Shown in pieces: positions 53,463-62,361 of a stretch of DNA of 64,000 bases (within the stretch, counting starts at the first letter, position 1; the number at the start of each line of letters is the position of its first letter). This DNA comes from Bradyrhizobium sp. CB1650. GTDB lineage: Bacteria > Pseudomonadota > Alphaproteobacteria > Rhizobiales > Xanthobacteraceae. The notes under the pieces are model-generated. The model made no database searches. It saw only the letters and a program-made list of their open reading frames with translations, and was not told the origin of the DNA. The position numbers and the translations under genes were made by a program. Where the stretch lies: the NCBI RefSeq assembly GCF_029761915.1, contig NZ_CP121695.1, positions 6,477,501 to 6,541,500 on the forward strand. The letters run 5' to 3'.

Positions 53463-53941
53463 TCACTCAGCGGGAAGCGCGGTGTTTTCGCTTTGAGCCC
53501 GCCCCCCGCTCCTGAGCGTCGAAACCCAGATTCGAAGACGATCGAGGTACAGATAGACCACCGGCGTCGTGTACAAGGTCAGCAGCTGCGATACGAGCAG
53601 GCCGCCACGATGGTGTATCCGAGCGGCTGACGAAGTTCCACGCCAACGCCGGTCCCGATCATCAGGGGTACCGCGCCCAGTAGTGCCGCCATCGTGGTCA
53701 TGAGGATCGAGCGAAAGCGCAGCACGCAGGCTTTGTAGATGGCGTCTTCCGGCGAGAGGTGCTGATGGCGTTCGGCCTCCAGTGCGAAATCGATCAGCAT
53801 GATCGCGTTTTTCTTGACGATGCCGATGAGCAGGACGATTCCGATCAAAGCGATCACACTCAGGTCGAAGCAAAATGCCATCAGGATCAGTAGCGCGCCA
53901 ATGCCGGCCGACGGCAGCGTCGAAAGGATCGTGATGGGGTG
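53463..53941 (-). pseudogene. C-terminal stub of a second RND permease (MdtC-like)
   Basis: The frame reads [60 protein letters not shown] and [13 protein letters not shown], then after loss of one G near 53603-53608 continues in another frame with [20 protein letters not shown] and LDRLRIWV to the stop at 53463. This is the last ~150 residues of an RND transporter. It parallels but differs from the end of the intact permease at 54473, and its position after that gene suggests it was the third gene of an mdtABC-like operon, now deleted except for the end. Confidence 0.85.
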
Positions 53942-53965
53942 AACCGCGATCGTGGTGTATTTCTC

Positions 53966-54151
53966 GTGCTTAGCGGCGTCGCGGAGCATTCGACCCAATA
54001 TACGATACTCCGCCTCCGAGAGACGACGCTTTCGCACGTTGTCCTTTGGCTTGCGGATGCCGTGGGCCGGGTTGCTCTCAATGATACCGGCTTCAGCGGC
54101 GTAAGTGAGGATGCCGCTGAGTAGACCAACGGTGCGCGTGGCCGAAGCGCC
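53966..54151 (-). mobile_element. Tyrosine recombinase (integrase) fragment
   Basis: In the same open frame as the RND stub lies [20 protein letters not shown], then [20 protein letters not shown] and [19 protein letters not shown]. This is the core-binding region of a phage-type integrase of rhizobial genomic islands. The catalytic domain is absent. It is joined directly to the RND stub by [14 protein letters not shown]. It marks a former integration/deletion event. Confidence 0.75.
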
Positions 54152-54256
54152 GCTCACGAGATTGAACAGCGGCGTGAGGACGAGTGTCAGGACGAGGTTG
54201 ACGATCACGGCGTACAGCGCGGAATAGAACGCCGCTAGAGGTCTGCTACGCGCCAA
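54152..54256 (-). pseudogene. Hydrophobic remnant, possibly the end of a sodium:solute symporter
   Basis: About 35 codons ([28 protein letters not shown]) form one membrane helix pattern, similar to the last helix of SSS symporters. It is fused in frame to the integrase fragment. The origin is uncertain. The 54257-54472 stretch beyond holds no gene. Confidence 0.3.
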
Positions 54257-54472
54257 AAGCCGACGTTGCAGGACGCCAGCTTAACAGGAAATGGGCATCC
54301 GCCCATCGCAACCGGGCAATCCACGCGCCCGTCCCCCTCCCTCAGGCGGATCACGCGCGGGATATGCGTGTGTCCGCATAGAGCCGGGTATCAATGCCTT
54401 CCGCGCTGGCCACGATCATAGCGATCGGACTGGCGCGGAGGTTACCGCAGCAACGACGTCGATACCGAACTG

Positions 54473-57400
54473 TCACTCTGCTGCGAGAACCCTGGATTTC
54501 TTTCGCTCGACCTCGTCGACGATGTCCAGATCGCCGTCGTCGGCAGCATCCATGTCCCCGTAATCTTCTCCCGCGTGCCGTTTCGGACTGAGCCATTGCG
54601 AGACACGGTCGAGGTAGAGATAAACTACCGGCGTGGTGAAGAGCGTCAGGACCTGGCTGACCAGCAGGCCGCCGACCATGGCGTAGCCGAGTGGCTGGCG
54701 GAGCTCCGAGCCGGTGCCGTGGCCGAGCATCAGCGGCACGCCGCCGAGCAGGGCCGCCATCGTGGTCATCAATATGGGGCGGAAGCGCAGCAGGCACGCC
54801 CGACGGATGGCTTCGAGCGGCGACATGCCGTGATCTCGCTCCGCCATGATGGCAAAATCGACCAGCATGATGCCGTTTTTCTTGACGATGCCGATCAGCA
54901 GCACCAGGCCGATCAACCCGATCAGGCTGAAGTCGAAATGGAAGAGGAGCAGTGTCGCGAGAGCACCGACGCCGGCTGATGGCAGGGTCGACAGGATCGT
55001 CAGCGGGTGAATGTAGCTCTCGTAGAGCACGCCAAGAATGAGATAGACCACGATCAGCGCCGCCACGATCAGCAAGGGTATGGAGGAAAGCGACTCCTGG
55101 AATGCTTTCGCCGTGCCCTGGAACGTGGAGGTGATGGCGGCCGGGACGTTCATCTGCCGTTCCACCGCATCGATCGCCTGCGTCGCCTGGCCGAGCGCGA
55201 CGTTGGGCGCCAGGTTGAAGGAAATCGTCACCGCCGGAAACTGGCCCTGATGATTGATCGCCAGAGGGCGGACCGGCGCCGTGGTCCACTTCGTGAAGGC
55301 CGACAAGGGCACCTCGCCTCCCGTGGTCGGGGAATGCAGATAGATCTGCTCCAGCGTGGACGGATTCTTCTGCAGCGAGGGCAGCACCTCGAGCACGACA
55401 TAGTAGGTCGACAACTGGGTCGAGTAGGTCGCGATCTCCCGCTGCCCGAACGCATCATACAGCGTCGCGTCGATGACGTCGGGGGTGATCCCGAAACGCG
55501 CGGCCTGATTGCGGTCGATCGACAGCGTCAGCGTGGTGCCCGACGCCTGCTGGTCGGACGCAACGTCGCGCAGCTCAGGCGTCTCCTTCATCTTGGCGAG
55601 CAGCTTCGGTGCCCACATGCTCAGCTGATCCATGTCGGTCGACTGCAGAGTGAACTGATATTGCGTCCGGGAAGCCCGGCCGCCGACCCGGACGTCCTGC
55701 GCCGACTGGAGGTAGAGACGCGCGCCCTGAACCCCCGCCGTCTGGACCTGCAGGCGACGGATGACCTGATCGGCCGAGGCGGTGCGCTCATCGCGCGGCT
55801 TCAGCGTGATATACATATTGCCGTCGTTGAGCGTACTACCGCTGCCGCCCATCCGCATCGCCATGTGGTCGATCGCCGGATCCTTCAGCACGATCTCGCC
55901 CATCTCCTGCATGTGCTTCGCCATGTCAGCGATCGACACGTCCTGCGACGTCTCGACGATGCCGGTGATCAGCCCGGTATCCTGCTGCGGGAAGAACCCC
56001 TTGGGGATGATCACGAACAGATAGACCGTCAGCACTATCGTTGCGAAGAACACCATCAGGGTCGCGAAGCGGAAGCGCAGCACGAGGTCGAGACCACGCT
56101 CGTAGCCGTCGACGAGAGCCTGGAACATCCGCTCGCTGAGCATATAGAGCCGGCCATGATGCTCCTCGTCGTGCGACTTGAGGAAACGCGACGCCATCAT
56201 CGGCGTCAACGTCAGCGAAACGAACGCCGACACGGCGATCGTCATCGCGAGCGTCACCGAGAACTCACGGAACAGGCGACCGATGATGCCGCTCATCAGC
56301 AGCAGCGGGATCAGGACCGCGATCAGCGAGATGGAGATCGAGAGGATCGTGAAGCCGATCTCGCCCGCGCCCTTGAACGCGGCGGCCATCGGCGTCTCGC
56401 CTTCCTCGATATAGCGGGTGATGTTCTCCAGCATCACGATGGCATCGTCGACCACGAAGCCGACCGCGATGGTGAGGGCCATCAGCGACAGATTGTCGAG
56501 GCTGTAGCCGGCCATCCACATCAACCCGCAGGCGCCGAGCAGCGCGAGCGGCACCGTGATCGACGGAATGATGGTGGCCCAGACGCTGCGCAGGAAGACG
56601 AAGATCACCATCACGACGAGGCCGATCGTCAGCAGCAGCGTGAACTGCACGTCCTTCACCGCCGCACGGATGGTTTGCGTTCGGTCCGAAAGCACCGAAA
56701 TATTGATCGCCGGCGAAATGCCCGCCTGCAGATGCGGCAACTGCTTCATGACGTTGTCGACGGTGTCGATCACGTTGGCGCCGGGCTGCTTGAAGATCAC
56801 CAGGAACACGCCGGGCTTGCCGTCGGCCCAGCCGTACTGGGTATTGTCCAGCGGCGCACTGACGGCATGGCCGATGTCGCCGACCTTGACCGGACTGCCG
56901 TTGCGATAGGCGATGACGATGTCGTTCCAGGCGTCGGCGTTGGTGAACTGGTCGTTGGCATAGACTGTGTAGGTGCGCGTATTGCCGTTGAGGGTGCCCT
57001 TGGGATTGTTGACTGTTATCACCGAGAGCGGGGTTCGTACGTCCTCCAGCGACAGCCCCTTGGCGACGAGCTTGGCTGGATCGATCTGGACCCGGATCGA
57101 CGGCGCCTGCTGTCCGCCGACACTGACCTGGCCGACGCCGCCGATATGACTGATCGCCTGCGCGAGCTTGGTGTAGGCCTCGTCCGACACCTGCGTCATC
57201 GGCAGCGTCTTCGAGGTGGCGCCAAGCAAGAGAATGGGCGAGTCCGCCGGATTGACCTTTCTGTAGGTCGGCGTGCTCGGCATGTTCTTGGGCAATTGGC
57301 CGCTCGCGGCGTTGATGGCGGCGAGCACGTCGGATCCCGCGCCGTCGATGTTGCGCGAGAGATCGAATTGCAGCACGATCTGGGTCGAGCTGGTCTGGCT

Positions 57401-57655
57401 CGACGATGTCATCTCCGACACGCCGGGAATCAGCGCGAATTGCGATTCCAGCGGCTGCGCCACCGAGGACGCCATCGTTTCAGGATCCGCGCCGGGAAGG
57501 CTGGCGGAGACCTGGATGGTGGGGAAATCGACCTCCGGCAAGGGCGCCACCGGCAATTGTGGATAGGCGATGATCCCGACGAAGAGGATGCCGACCATCA
57601 GCAGCGACGTCGCGATGGGGAGGCGAATGAAGGGAGCCGAGATACCGCCAGCCAT
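54473..57655 (-). CDS. RND efflux permease, MdtB/MdtC (MuxB/C) type
   Basis: A 1060-residue inner-membrane proton antiporter of full RND length. The start APFIRLPIATSLLMVGILFV is helix 1; TMASSVAQPLESQFALIPGV is the usual porter motif; the proton relay Asp pair lies in GFVVDDAIVMLENI; the C-terminal half ends with [20 protein letters not shown] and RQPLGYAMVGGLLVSQVLTL. ATG 57655 gives a standard N-terminus; the open frame to 57925 is not family-like. It exports hydrophobic or amphiphilic compounds with the adaptor at 57657, 1 base upstream. A tail after residue 1025 is acidic (DYGDMDAADDGDLDIVD). Confidence 0.95.
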   Translation of the reverse strand: MAGGISAPFIRLPIATSLLMVGILFVGIIAYPQLPVAPLPEVDFPTIQVSASLPGADPETMASSVAQPLESQFALIPGVSEMTSSSQTSSTQIVLQFDLSRNIDGAGSDVLAAINAASGQLPKNMPSTPTYRKVNPADSPILLLGATSKTLPMTQVSDEAYTKLAQAISHIGGVGQVSVGGQQAPSIRVQIDPAKLVAKGLSLEDVRTPLSVITVNNPKGTLNGNTRTYTVYANDQFTNADAWNDIVIAYRNGSPVKVGDIGHAVSAPLDNTQYGWADGKPGVFLVIFKQPGANVIDTVDNVMKQLPHLQAGISPAINISVLSDRTQTIRAAVKDVQFTLLLTIGLVVMVIFVFLRSVWATIIPSITVPLALLGACGLMWMAGYSLDNLSLMALTIAVGFVVDDAIVMLENITRYIEEGETPMAAAFKGAGEIGFTILSISISLIAVLIPLLLMSGIIGRLFREFSVTLAMTIAVSAFVSLTLTPMMASRFLKSHDEEHHGRLYMLSERMFQALVDGYERGLDLVLRFRFATLMVFFATIVLTVYLFVIIPKGFFPQQDTGLITGIVETSQDVSIADMAKHMQEMGEIVLKDPAIDHMAMRMGGSGSTLNDGNMYITLKPRDERTASADQVIRRLQVQTAGVQGARLYLQSAQDVRVGGRASRTQYQFTLQSTDMDQLSMWAPKLLAKMKETPELRDVASDQQASGTTLTLSIDRNQAARFGITPDVIDATLYDAFGQREIATYSTQLSTYYVVLEVLPSLQKNPSTLEQIYLHSPTTGGEVPLSAFTKWTTAPVRPLAINHQGQFPAVTISFNLAPNVALGQATQAIDAVERQMNVPAAITSTFQGTAKAFQESLSSIPLLIVAALIVVYLILGVLYESYIHPLTILSTLPSAGVGALATLLLFHFDFSLIGLIGLVLLIGIVKKNGIMLVDFAIMAERDHGMSPLEAIRRACLLRFRPILMTTMAALLGGVPLMLGHGTGSELRQPLGYAMVGGLLVSQVLTLFTTPVVYLYLDRVSQWLSPKRHAGEDYGDMDAADDGDLDIVDEVERKKSRVLAAE

Positions 57656-57656
57656 G

Positions 57657-58883
57657 TCAGTCCGCCGATCCGGTTTTGGTGGCACTCGTGGTGCCCGCAT
57701 CCGGCGCTGGCGCTGCCAAGGCAACCAGCGGCTTCTCGTCGACCAGCGCGCCATCGAACAAGCGCGACTGCCCGCCCACCACGATCCTGTCTCCGACGTT
57801 GAGGCCTTCGGAGACCACGGCATTTGCATCGCCGCCCTGACTGACCTTGATCGGCCTGGCGCTGACCTTACCGTTGTCGCCGATGACATAAGCGAACAGG
57901 CCGGACGGCCCGTGCTGCACGCCATCCTGCGGCACGACGATGACCTGTTTGAGCGTGTCGACCAGCATCCGCGTGGTGACCGATAGCCCCGGCCACAGCG
58001 CGTTGTCCTTGTTGTCGAAGCGCGCCTTCAGGCTGATGGTGCCGGTGGCCTGGTTCACCGAATTGTCCATGATGGCGAGCCTGCCTTGCGACAGCGTTTT
58101 GGTTCCGTCCGAGCTCAGCGCCTCGACGGGCGCCTCGCCGGCCTGAAAGGCCTTGTCGATGGCCAGCAATTGGTCTTCCGGCTCGGTGAACTGCACCGCG
58201 ATCGGTTGCAGCTGCGCGATGGTGACGATCCCCGTCGTATCCGCGGCGTGCACGATGTTGCCGGGGTCGACCAGGCGGAAACCCATGCGTCCGCTGATCG
58301 GCGCCTTGATCGAGGTGTAACCGAGATTGGTCTGCGCATTGTCGATGGCCGCCTGGTCGCCCTTAAGCTGCGCGGTCACCTGATCGACCAGCGCCTGCTG
58401 GGTGTCGAGATTTTGCTGGGTCTCGAATTGCTGTTTCGCCAGCGTCTGGAAGCGCTGCAGGTTCAGCTGGTCGTTCCTCAAATTGGCCTCGTCCTGCGCC
58501 TTCTTCGCCACCGCCTGCTCCAGAGCCGCGGTAAAGGGGCGTTGATCAATCTCGAGAAGAGGATCGCCCTCCTTCACCATCTGCCCCTGCTTGAAGAACA
58601 CTTTCGTGATCTGACCGTCGACGCGACTCTTGATCGTCACCGTCTTGAATGGCGAGACGACGCCAAGACCGTAGGTGTGCACGGGAAAGTCGGCCTTCTT
58701 CACCTCGAACGAGGTAACGGGAATTCTGGCCGGAGCCTGATTGGAAGCGCCTTGAGCCGCCGCCGCAACGGGCTTCACGCCCCCGACGAGCTCATACCAT
58801 GCGCCACCGGCCACTGCGGCTGATGCAAGAATTCCAAACAGCGTGAGGCTGAGCTTCGGTCGCCTTGTCATATCCATGGCCAT
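57657..58883 (-). CDS. RND periplasmic adaptor subunit (MdtA-like)
   Basis: A 408-residue membrane-fusion protein. One N-terminal helix (LTLFGILASAAVAGGAWYEL) anchors it. The lipoyl halves (VVSPFKTVTIKSRVDGQITK and TSIKAPISGRMGFRLVDPGN) flank a coiled-coil hairpin (AKKAQDEANLRNDQLNLQRF). The barrel and membrane-proximal parts follow (QDGVQHGPSGLFAYVIGDNG). ATG 58883 is chosen; ATG 58877 is equally possible. The frame is open to 59150 without a plausible N-terminus. It pairs with the RND permease one base downstream. No outer-membrane factor is in the window. Confidence 0.93.
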   Translation of the reverse strand: MAMDMTRRPKLSLTLFGILASAAVAGGAWYELVGGVKPVAAAAQGASNQAPARIPVTSFEVKKADFPVHTYGLGVVSPFKTVTIKSRVDGQITKVFFKQGQMVKEGDPLLEIDQRPFTAALEQAVAKKAQDEANLRNDQLNLQRFQTLAKQQFETQQNLDTQQALVDQVTAQLKGDQAAIDNAQTNLGYTSIKAPISGRMGFRLVDPGNIVHAADTTGIVTIAQLQPIAVQFTEPEDQLLAIDKAFQAGEAPVEALSSDGTKTLSQGRLAIMDNSVNQATGTISLKARFDNKDNALWPGLSVTTRMLVDTLKQVIVVPQDGVQHGPSGLFAYVIGDNGKVSARPIKVSQGGDANAVVSEGLNVGDRIVVGGQSRLFDGALVDEKPLVALAAPAPDAGTTSATKTGSAD

Positions 58884-59239
58884 CTGACTGTCTGTGCCTG
58901 CCTTCAGGTGAAACGATTGCTTGCACGTGAACGCACTGTTGGCGTCGAAGTATCGCGGACAGATTCGCGACGGCAAAATAACGATCGCGTGCGACTTTCT
59001 GTACAATTCGTCATGTTCGCGCGTCGCGACAGCGCAATTGCTCGGATGCAACGACAAATCGAAGACGATCAATGCGAGAAGAAGAAACAGACAGAAAAAA
59101 TGTGGACAGGCGTTAAGGATCGCAGCCCGCATCACGCTGAATTGCACCAACGATCAAGAAATTTAACGAACGCTCGTTTTGCGTCGGGCCTTATCATCGA
59201 CATGTTGATGGCAACGCGAATTGTCTTTTGAGGCGCGAG

Positions 59240-59524
59240 ATGAAGGACAATCAGCTGAGCGAGCGGGGAAATGTCATACCGTTTCGAAAGCGATCAGGAG
59301 ACAACAGCGCTCCGGCTGACGATGCGCGCTCCGAGAACATCTTACGCATGCTCGACCTCTCGAAGTTAGAACACGATCGCCGCACTGTGGAGAATGGCGC
59401 GAGCATGCGTTCGAACATCGCGGCAATCGTTCTGCTCGGGCTTCTCGTCTTTATTGCGACGGAGGACTTCTACAGATTAGAGCAATCGAATTTGTGCCTG
59501 CACAAATGGGAGTGCATGAATTGA
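59240..59524 (+). CDS. Small membrane-anchored hypothetical protein
   Basis: A 94-residue protein: hydrophilic N-terminus (MKDNQLSERGNVIPFRKRSG), charged middle part, and one helix near the C-terminus (NIAAIVLLGLLVFIATEDFY), then a short tail with two Cys (NLCLHKWECMN). ATG 59240 has GAGGCGCGAG upstream; ATG 59228 is an alternative. The NVIPFRKR pattern is common in small rhizobial proteins of unknown function. The stop coincides with the truncated end of a pseudogene on the other strand. Confidence 0.65.
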   Translation: MKDNQLSERGNVIPFRKRSGDNSAPADDARSENILRMLDLSKLEHDRRTVENGASMRSNIAAIVLLGLLVFIATEDFYRLEQSNLCLHKWECMN

Positions 59525-60193
59525 ACGTACCATGACGACTGGGACCTGGTAGCGCCGCGCCCAGTGCAGGACGCGGCGGATACGCCCCGAACGGACTGCA
59601 AAGCATGTCGTGTCGAATATCAGCAGGTCGAGTGCAGAGCTGCGGGCGCGCGGGATGGCCTCGAACGCTTTCGCAGGCAGACATGAATCCACCAGAAAGA
59701 TTTTCGGCAAACCGGTTCGTGTCGTGACCAAAGGCAGCTTTGGAGAGACGAGCTGCAAGCCGGGAGCGAAGTGCTCGACCAGCTCCAGCGTTTATGCGTA
59801 CGAACCCAGCAATGCCAAGATTTCTTGCGCGCAAGAGAGCATCACCGCCGAGATCGCGGCCATGCCGGACGCAGTGTAATGCATTTCGCTGGTATAGCCG
59901 GCTCCAGGCTCGTAGAACATCGGACCGCTGACGCTGAGGTCGGCGCGCTGATAGTCGTAGCTGAATACGAATGGCCCGCTTGCAGGACGCGCCGTCGCGG
60001 ACCACGCCGTCTCGGTCGCTTTCCAATCCTGCAGTTCGTGCTCTGCGCGCAGCGCGGCGGTCAGCTGGAATTTCGTCCTGATAATCTCGTCCACCGAGCG
60101 CGGACGAGGCAGGTTTTGCGGACGACACAGGCAGGCGTTCAAGAGGGTGATTTCCTGGTACTTCCGCTCCAGATAAGTTTCGAACGTCTCCAT
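59524..60193 (-). pseudogene. PLP-enzyme-like gene with internal stop and lost C-terminus
   Basis: From ATG 60193 the frame reads METFETYLERKYQEITLLNA, FVFSYDYQRADLSVSGPMFY and TSEMHYTASGMAAISAVMLS, then TAA at 59792-59794. The same frame continues LELVEHFAPGLQLVSPKLPL, LDLLIFDTTCFAVRSGRIRR and YQVPVVMVRS, after which it turns into unrelated sequence near 59524. One nonsense change (GAA to TAA would be enough) and a 3' deletion broke it. YTASGMAAISA and the DTTCF segment recall a fold-type I PLP-dependent enzyme, but this family is not one I can name. Confidence 0.65.
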
Positions 60194-60382
60194 GAGTCTC
60201 GTCAGATCAGTCCTTACCCATTGTCCTTAACGGTTGCAGTACCCCCCGGCAGCCAAGCCACGGCCTCAGCAGCGACAGCCGTTGGCGATAATGCTGACGC
60301 GCGCCGGATACTTTGAATGATGCGCCGAGCCGCTCTCGAGACGAGCGGAGCTGCTCCTAACATATGTGGAAGTGGGAACCGC

Positions 60383-60532
60383 ATGATGATAGCGATCTGG
60401 CGACGCGGCAAACCGGATGCGCTGCTGCATCATTCCGACCGTGGCAGCCAATACACCAGCGAGCAGTTCCAGCGGTTGATGGCCGATCACGGCCTTGTCT
60501 GTTCGATGAGCCGGTCCGGCAACGTCTGGGAC
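60383..60532 (+). mobile_element. IS3-family transposase fragment
   Basis: MMIAIWRRGKPDALLHHSDR, then GSQYTSEQFQRLMADHGLVC and SMSRSGNVWD. This is the middle of an IS3-type OrfB with the second catalytic Asp (HHSDRGSQYTS); the last Glu and the C-terminus are gone. It ends exactly where the LysR fragment starts. No inverted repeats were located. Confidence 0.8.
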
Positions 60533-61056
60533 GCCAGATCGACATCGCGCTCCTTCCCGGCCCCGTCGACCTGGTGGGATCGGTCCGCATTTCGCTCGGA
60601 AGCTGCACGCTGAAATGGCTCGGCCATCCGCGCTTCCATTCGCAGGATCACAGTTTGACGGCAGCGGAGCTCGCAGACCTGCCGACTATCGGCATGCCGC
60701 AAGACGCCAGCGTCTATCATCTGATGGTGAGCTGGTTCGAGGAGGCCGGCATCAGCCCACGCTTCATCCATCGCTGCAACAGCTTCAGTGTAATGTCCCT
60801 GCTGGTCCGGCGCGGCATCGGTGTCAGCCTGCTCCCGGCCGAACTGTTCACCGAAGATCTCGCCGCCGGGACGCTGAAAATCCTGATCGATCATCCCAAG
60901 AGCAATGACATGGAGTATTCGGCCGCCTATTTGCGCGCCACCGACAACCCACTGGTCCCGCAATTGGCTGCACTGGCGCGTGAGGAAAGCTGGTTCTTGG
61001 GGACGCCGCGCGGGCGCACCGACCAACGCGGCATCGAATTTCCGCTGCGGCTCTGA
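60532..61056 (+). pseudogene. C-terminal fragment of a LysR-type regulator
   Basis: In a frame open from 60364, residues after the IS3 junction read RQIDIALLPGPVDLVGSVRI, then LADLPTIGMPQDASVYHLMV, CNSFSVMSLLVRRGIGVSLL and PAELFTEDLAAGTLKILI. This is about 170 residues of the LysR substrate-binding domain. The helix-turn-helix is missing, replaced by the IS3 piece. It is probably not functional. Confidence 0.8.
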
Positions 61057-61498
61057 GGATGCACCTGCAGCCAGCCGGACTCGAATAGCGGCATCGCGGT
61101 CGGCCAGGCACTGACGCTGGCGCCTTTAAGCGCCGCTCCGTAGCGTGGCGGCACTTCGTCGTCGCCCTCCATCGCATCCTTCGTTGGCTTGATCAGACAC
61201 CGAACGCAAAGCTTCCGAATCTCGCGCAATTGATAATCGCGAGCACGGCGGACCTGTTCATTGCCGGAGTGAGACCGACGTCCGAAGGTCCAGCTCTCCC
61301 AGAACAGGTTGCGCACGCCCACCGTTTGTGTTGGGGTCCCGGTCGGTGCCAATCGGGAACCCACCACGAATGAATTAATTCGTGGCGAAGCATCAATGAG
61401 TTCAAGCTAATCAGGGCGGGGGTCTACTCGGTGCTGGTCCACAACTCGAGCGTCGCAGATTGAGAATGGTATCCTGATCTCAAAGTTTTGCTTCTAGT
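61057..61498. other. Intergenic region with a palindrome
   Basis: About 440 bases without a supported gene. It contains the perfect inverted repeat CCACGAAT-GAATTA-ATTCGTGG (61364-61385). A short open stretch near 61409-61461 (AGVYSVLVHNSSVAD) may be coding debris. No clear promoter for the aquaporin, whose start lies on the far side. Confidence 0.4.
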
Positions 61499-62242
61499 TC
61501 ACTCGGCGGCCGTCTGGGCGGCCCTGCCCTGACCGGCCGCCAGGCCCTTCTGAGCGAGCCGGCCGAAGCCGGTATGCACAATGGCAGCGACGATCGCGCC
61601 AACGATCGGGGCTAACAGGTACAGCCAGGCATCATCGAATTTGCCGGTCGCGACCATCGGGCCAAGAGCCCGTGCCGGGTTGAAGGGCGCGCCTGTCAGG
61701 GCTCCGCCCATGACGATGTTGAAGGTCAACGTCATTCCAATTGCCAGCGGCGCGAGATTGCCGGCGCGCCCCGCGACCGCCGTGCCGAGTACGACCGTGA
61801 CCAGAAAAAAAGCCAGCAGCGCCTCGATCATGAAACCGGCGGCGGGCGTGATAGTAATCGATGTCGCGCCCAAAATGAGATTCTGCGCAAGTGCGGGCGT
61901 GCCGAGGCCGGTGGCAGCACCGCCGAGAACGGATCGCAGCAAGAGCGCGCCCACGACACCTCCGATGAGTTGGCTGATGATGTAGCCAATCGCTTCGCCG
62001 ACGCGCATCGCGCCCGCGGCGAGAACGCCGATCGTGACAGCGGGATTCATATGCCCGCCCGATATTGAGCCGAAAGCGAAGGCGAAGGCCATGATGGCCA
62101 GGCCGTGGGCGAAGGCAACTGCGGCGATACCGGGGAGTCCGACACCTTCGCCGACCACGGCCGCGGCGCCCGCGCCGATGAAGACGAACGCGAAGGTGCC
62201 GATGAACTCTGCAAGGAGCTTGGGTGCAAGGTGGTTAGACAT
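61499..62242 (-). CDS. Aquaporin (MIP family)
   Basis: A 247-residue channel with six helices and the two half-helix motifs SGGHMNPAVT and GAPFNPARALGP. It conducts water and perhaps small solutes. The segments GLAIMAFAFAFGSISGGHMN and NIVMGGALTGAPFNPARALG carry the signature. ATG 62242 is preferred to ATG 62254 because GGAGTCAACG precedes it. A gap of about 120 bases separates it from the catalase gene on the same strand, so cotranscription is possible. Water versus glycerol selectivity cannot be assigned safely. Confidence 0.92.
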   Translation of the reverse strand: MSNHLAPKLLAEFIGTFAFVFIGAGAAAVVGEGVGLPGIAAVAFAHGLAIMAFAFAFGSISGGHMNPAVTIGVLAAGAMRVGEAIGYIISQLIGGVVGALLLRSVLGGAATGLGTPALAQNLILGATSITITPAAGFMIEALLAFFLVTVVLGTAVAGRAGNLAPLAIGMTLTFNIVMGGALTGAPFNPARALGPMVATGKFDDAWLYLLAPIVGAIVAAIVHTGFGRLAQKGLAAGQGRAAQTAAE

Positions 62243-62361
62243 CGTTGACTCCAAAGATGAGAAGAAGGGCTTGAGCGCGATCAGATAGCGCCACGAGACG
62301 AAACGTTGGTCGGGGGCGGCCGACGGCGCTCGGGAACGCCGCCGGGCCGCTATGCGCAGAC

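Noticed and set aside
55007..57802. 931-codon open frame on the plus strand opposite the RND permease
   Set aside because: Low-complexity Arg/His/Asp protein antisense to an intact RND gene; typical high-GC shadow frame.
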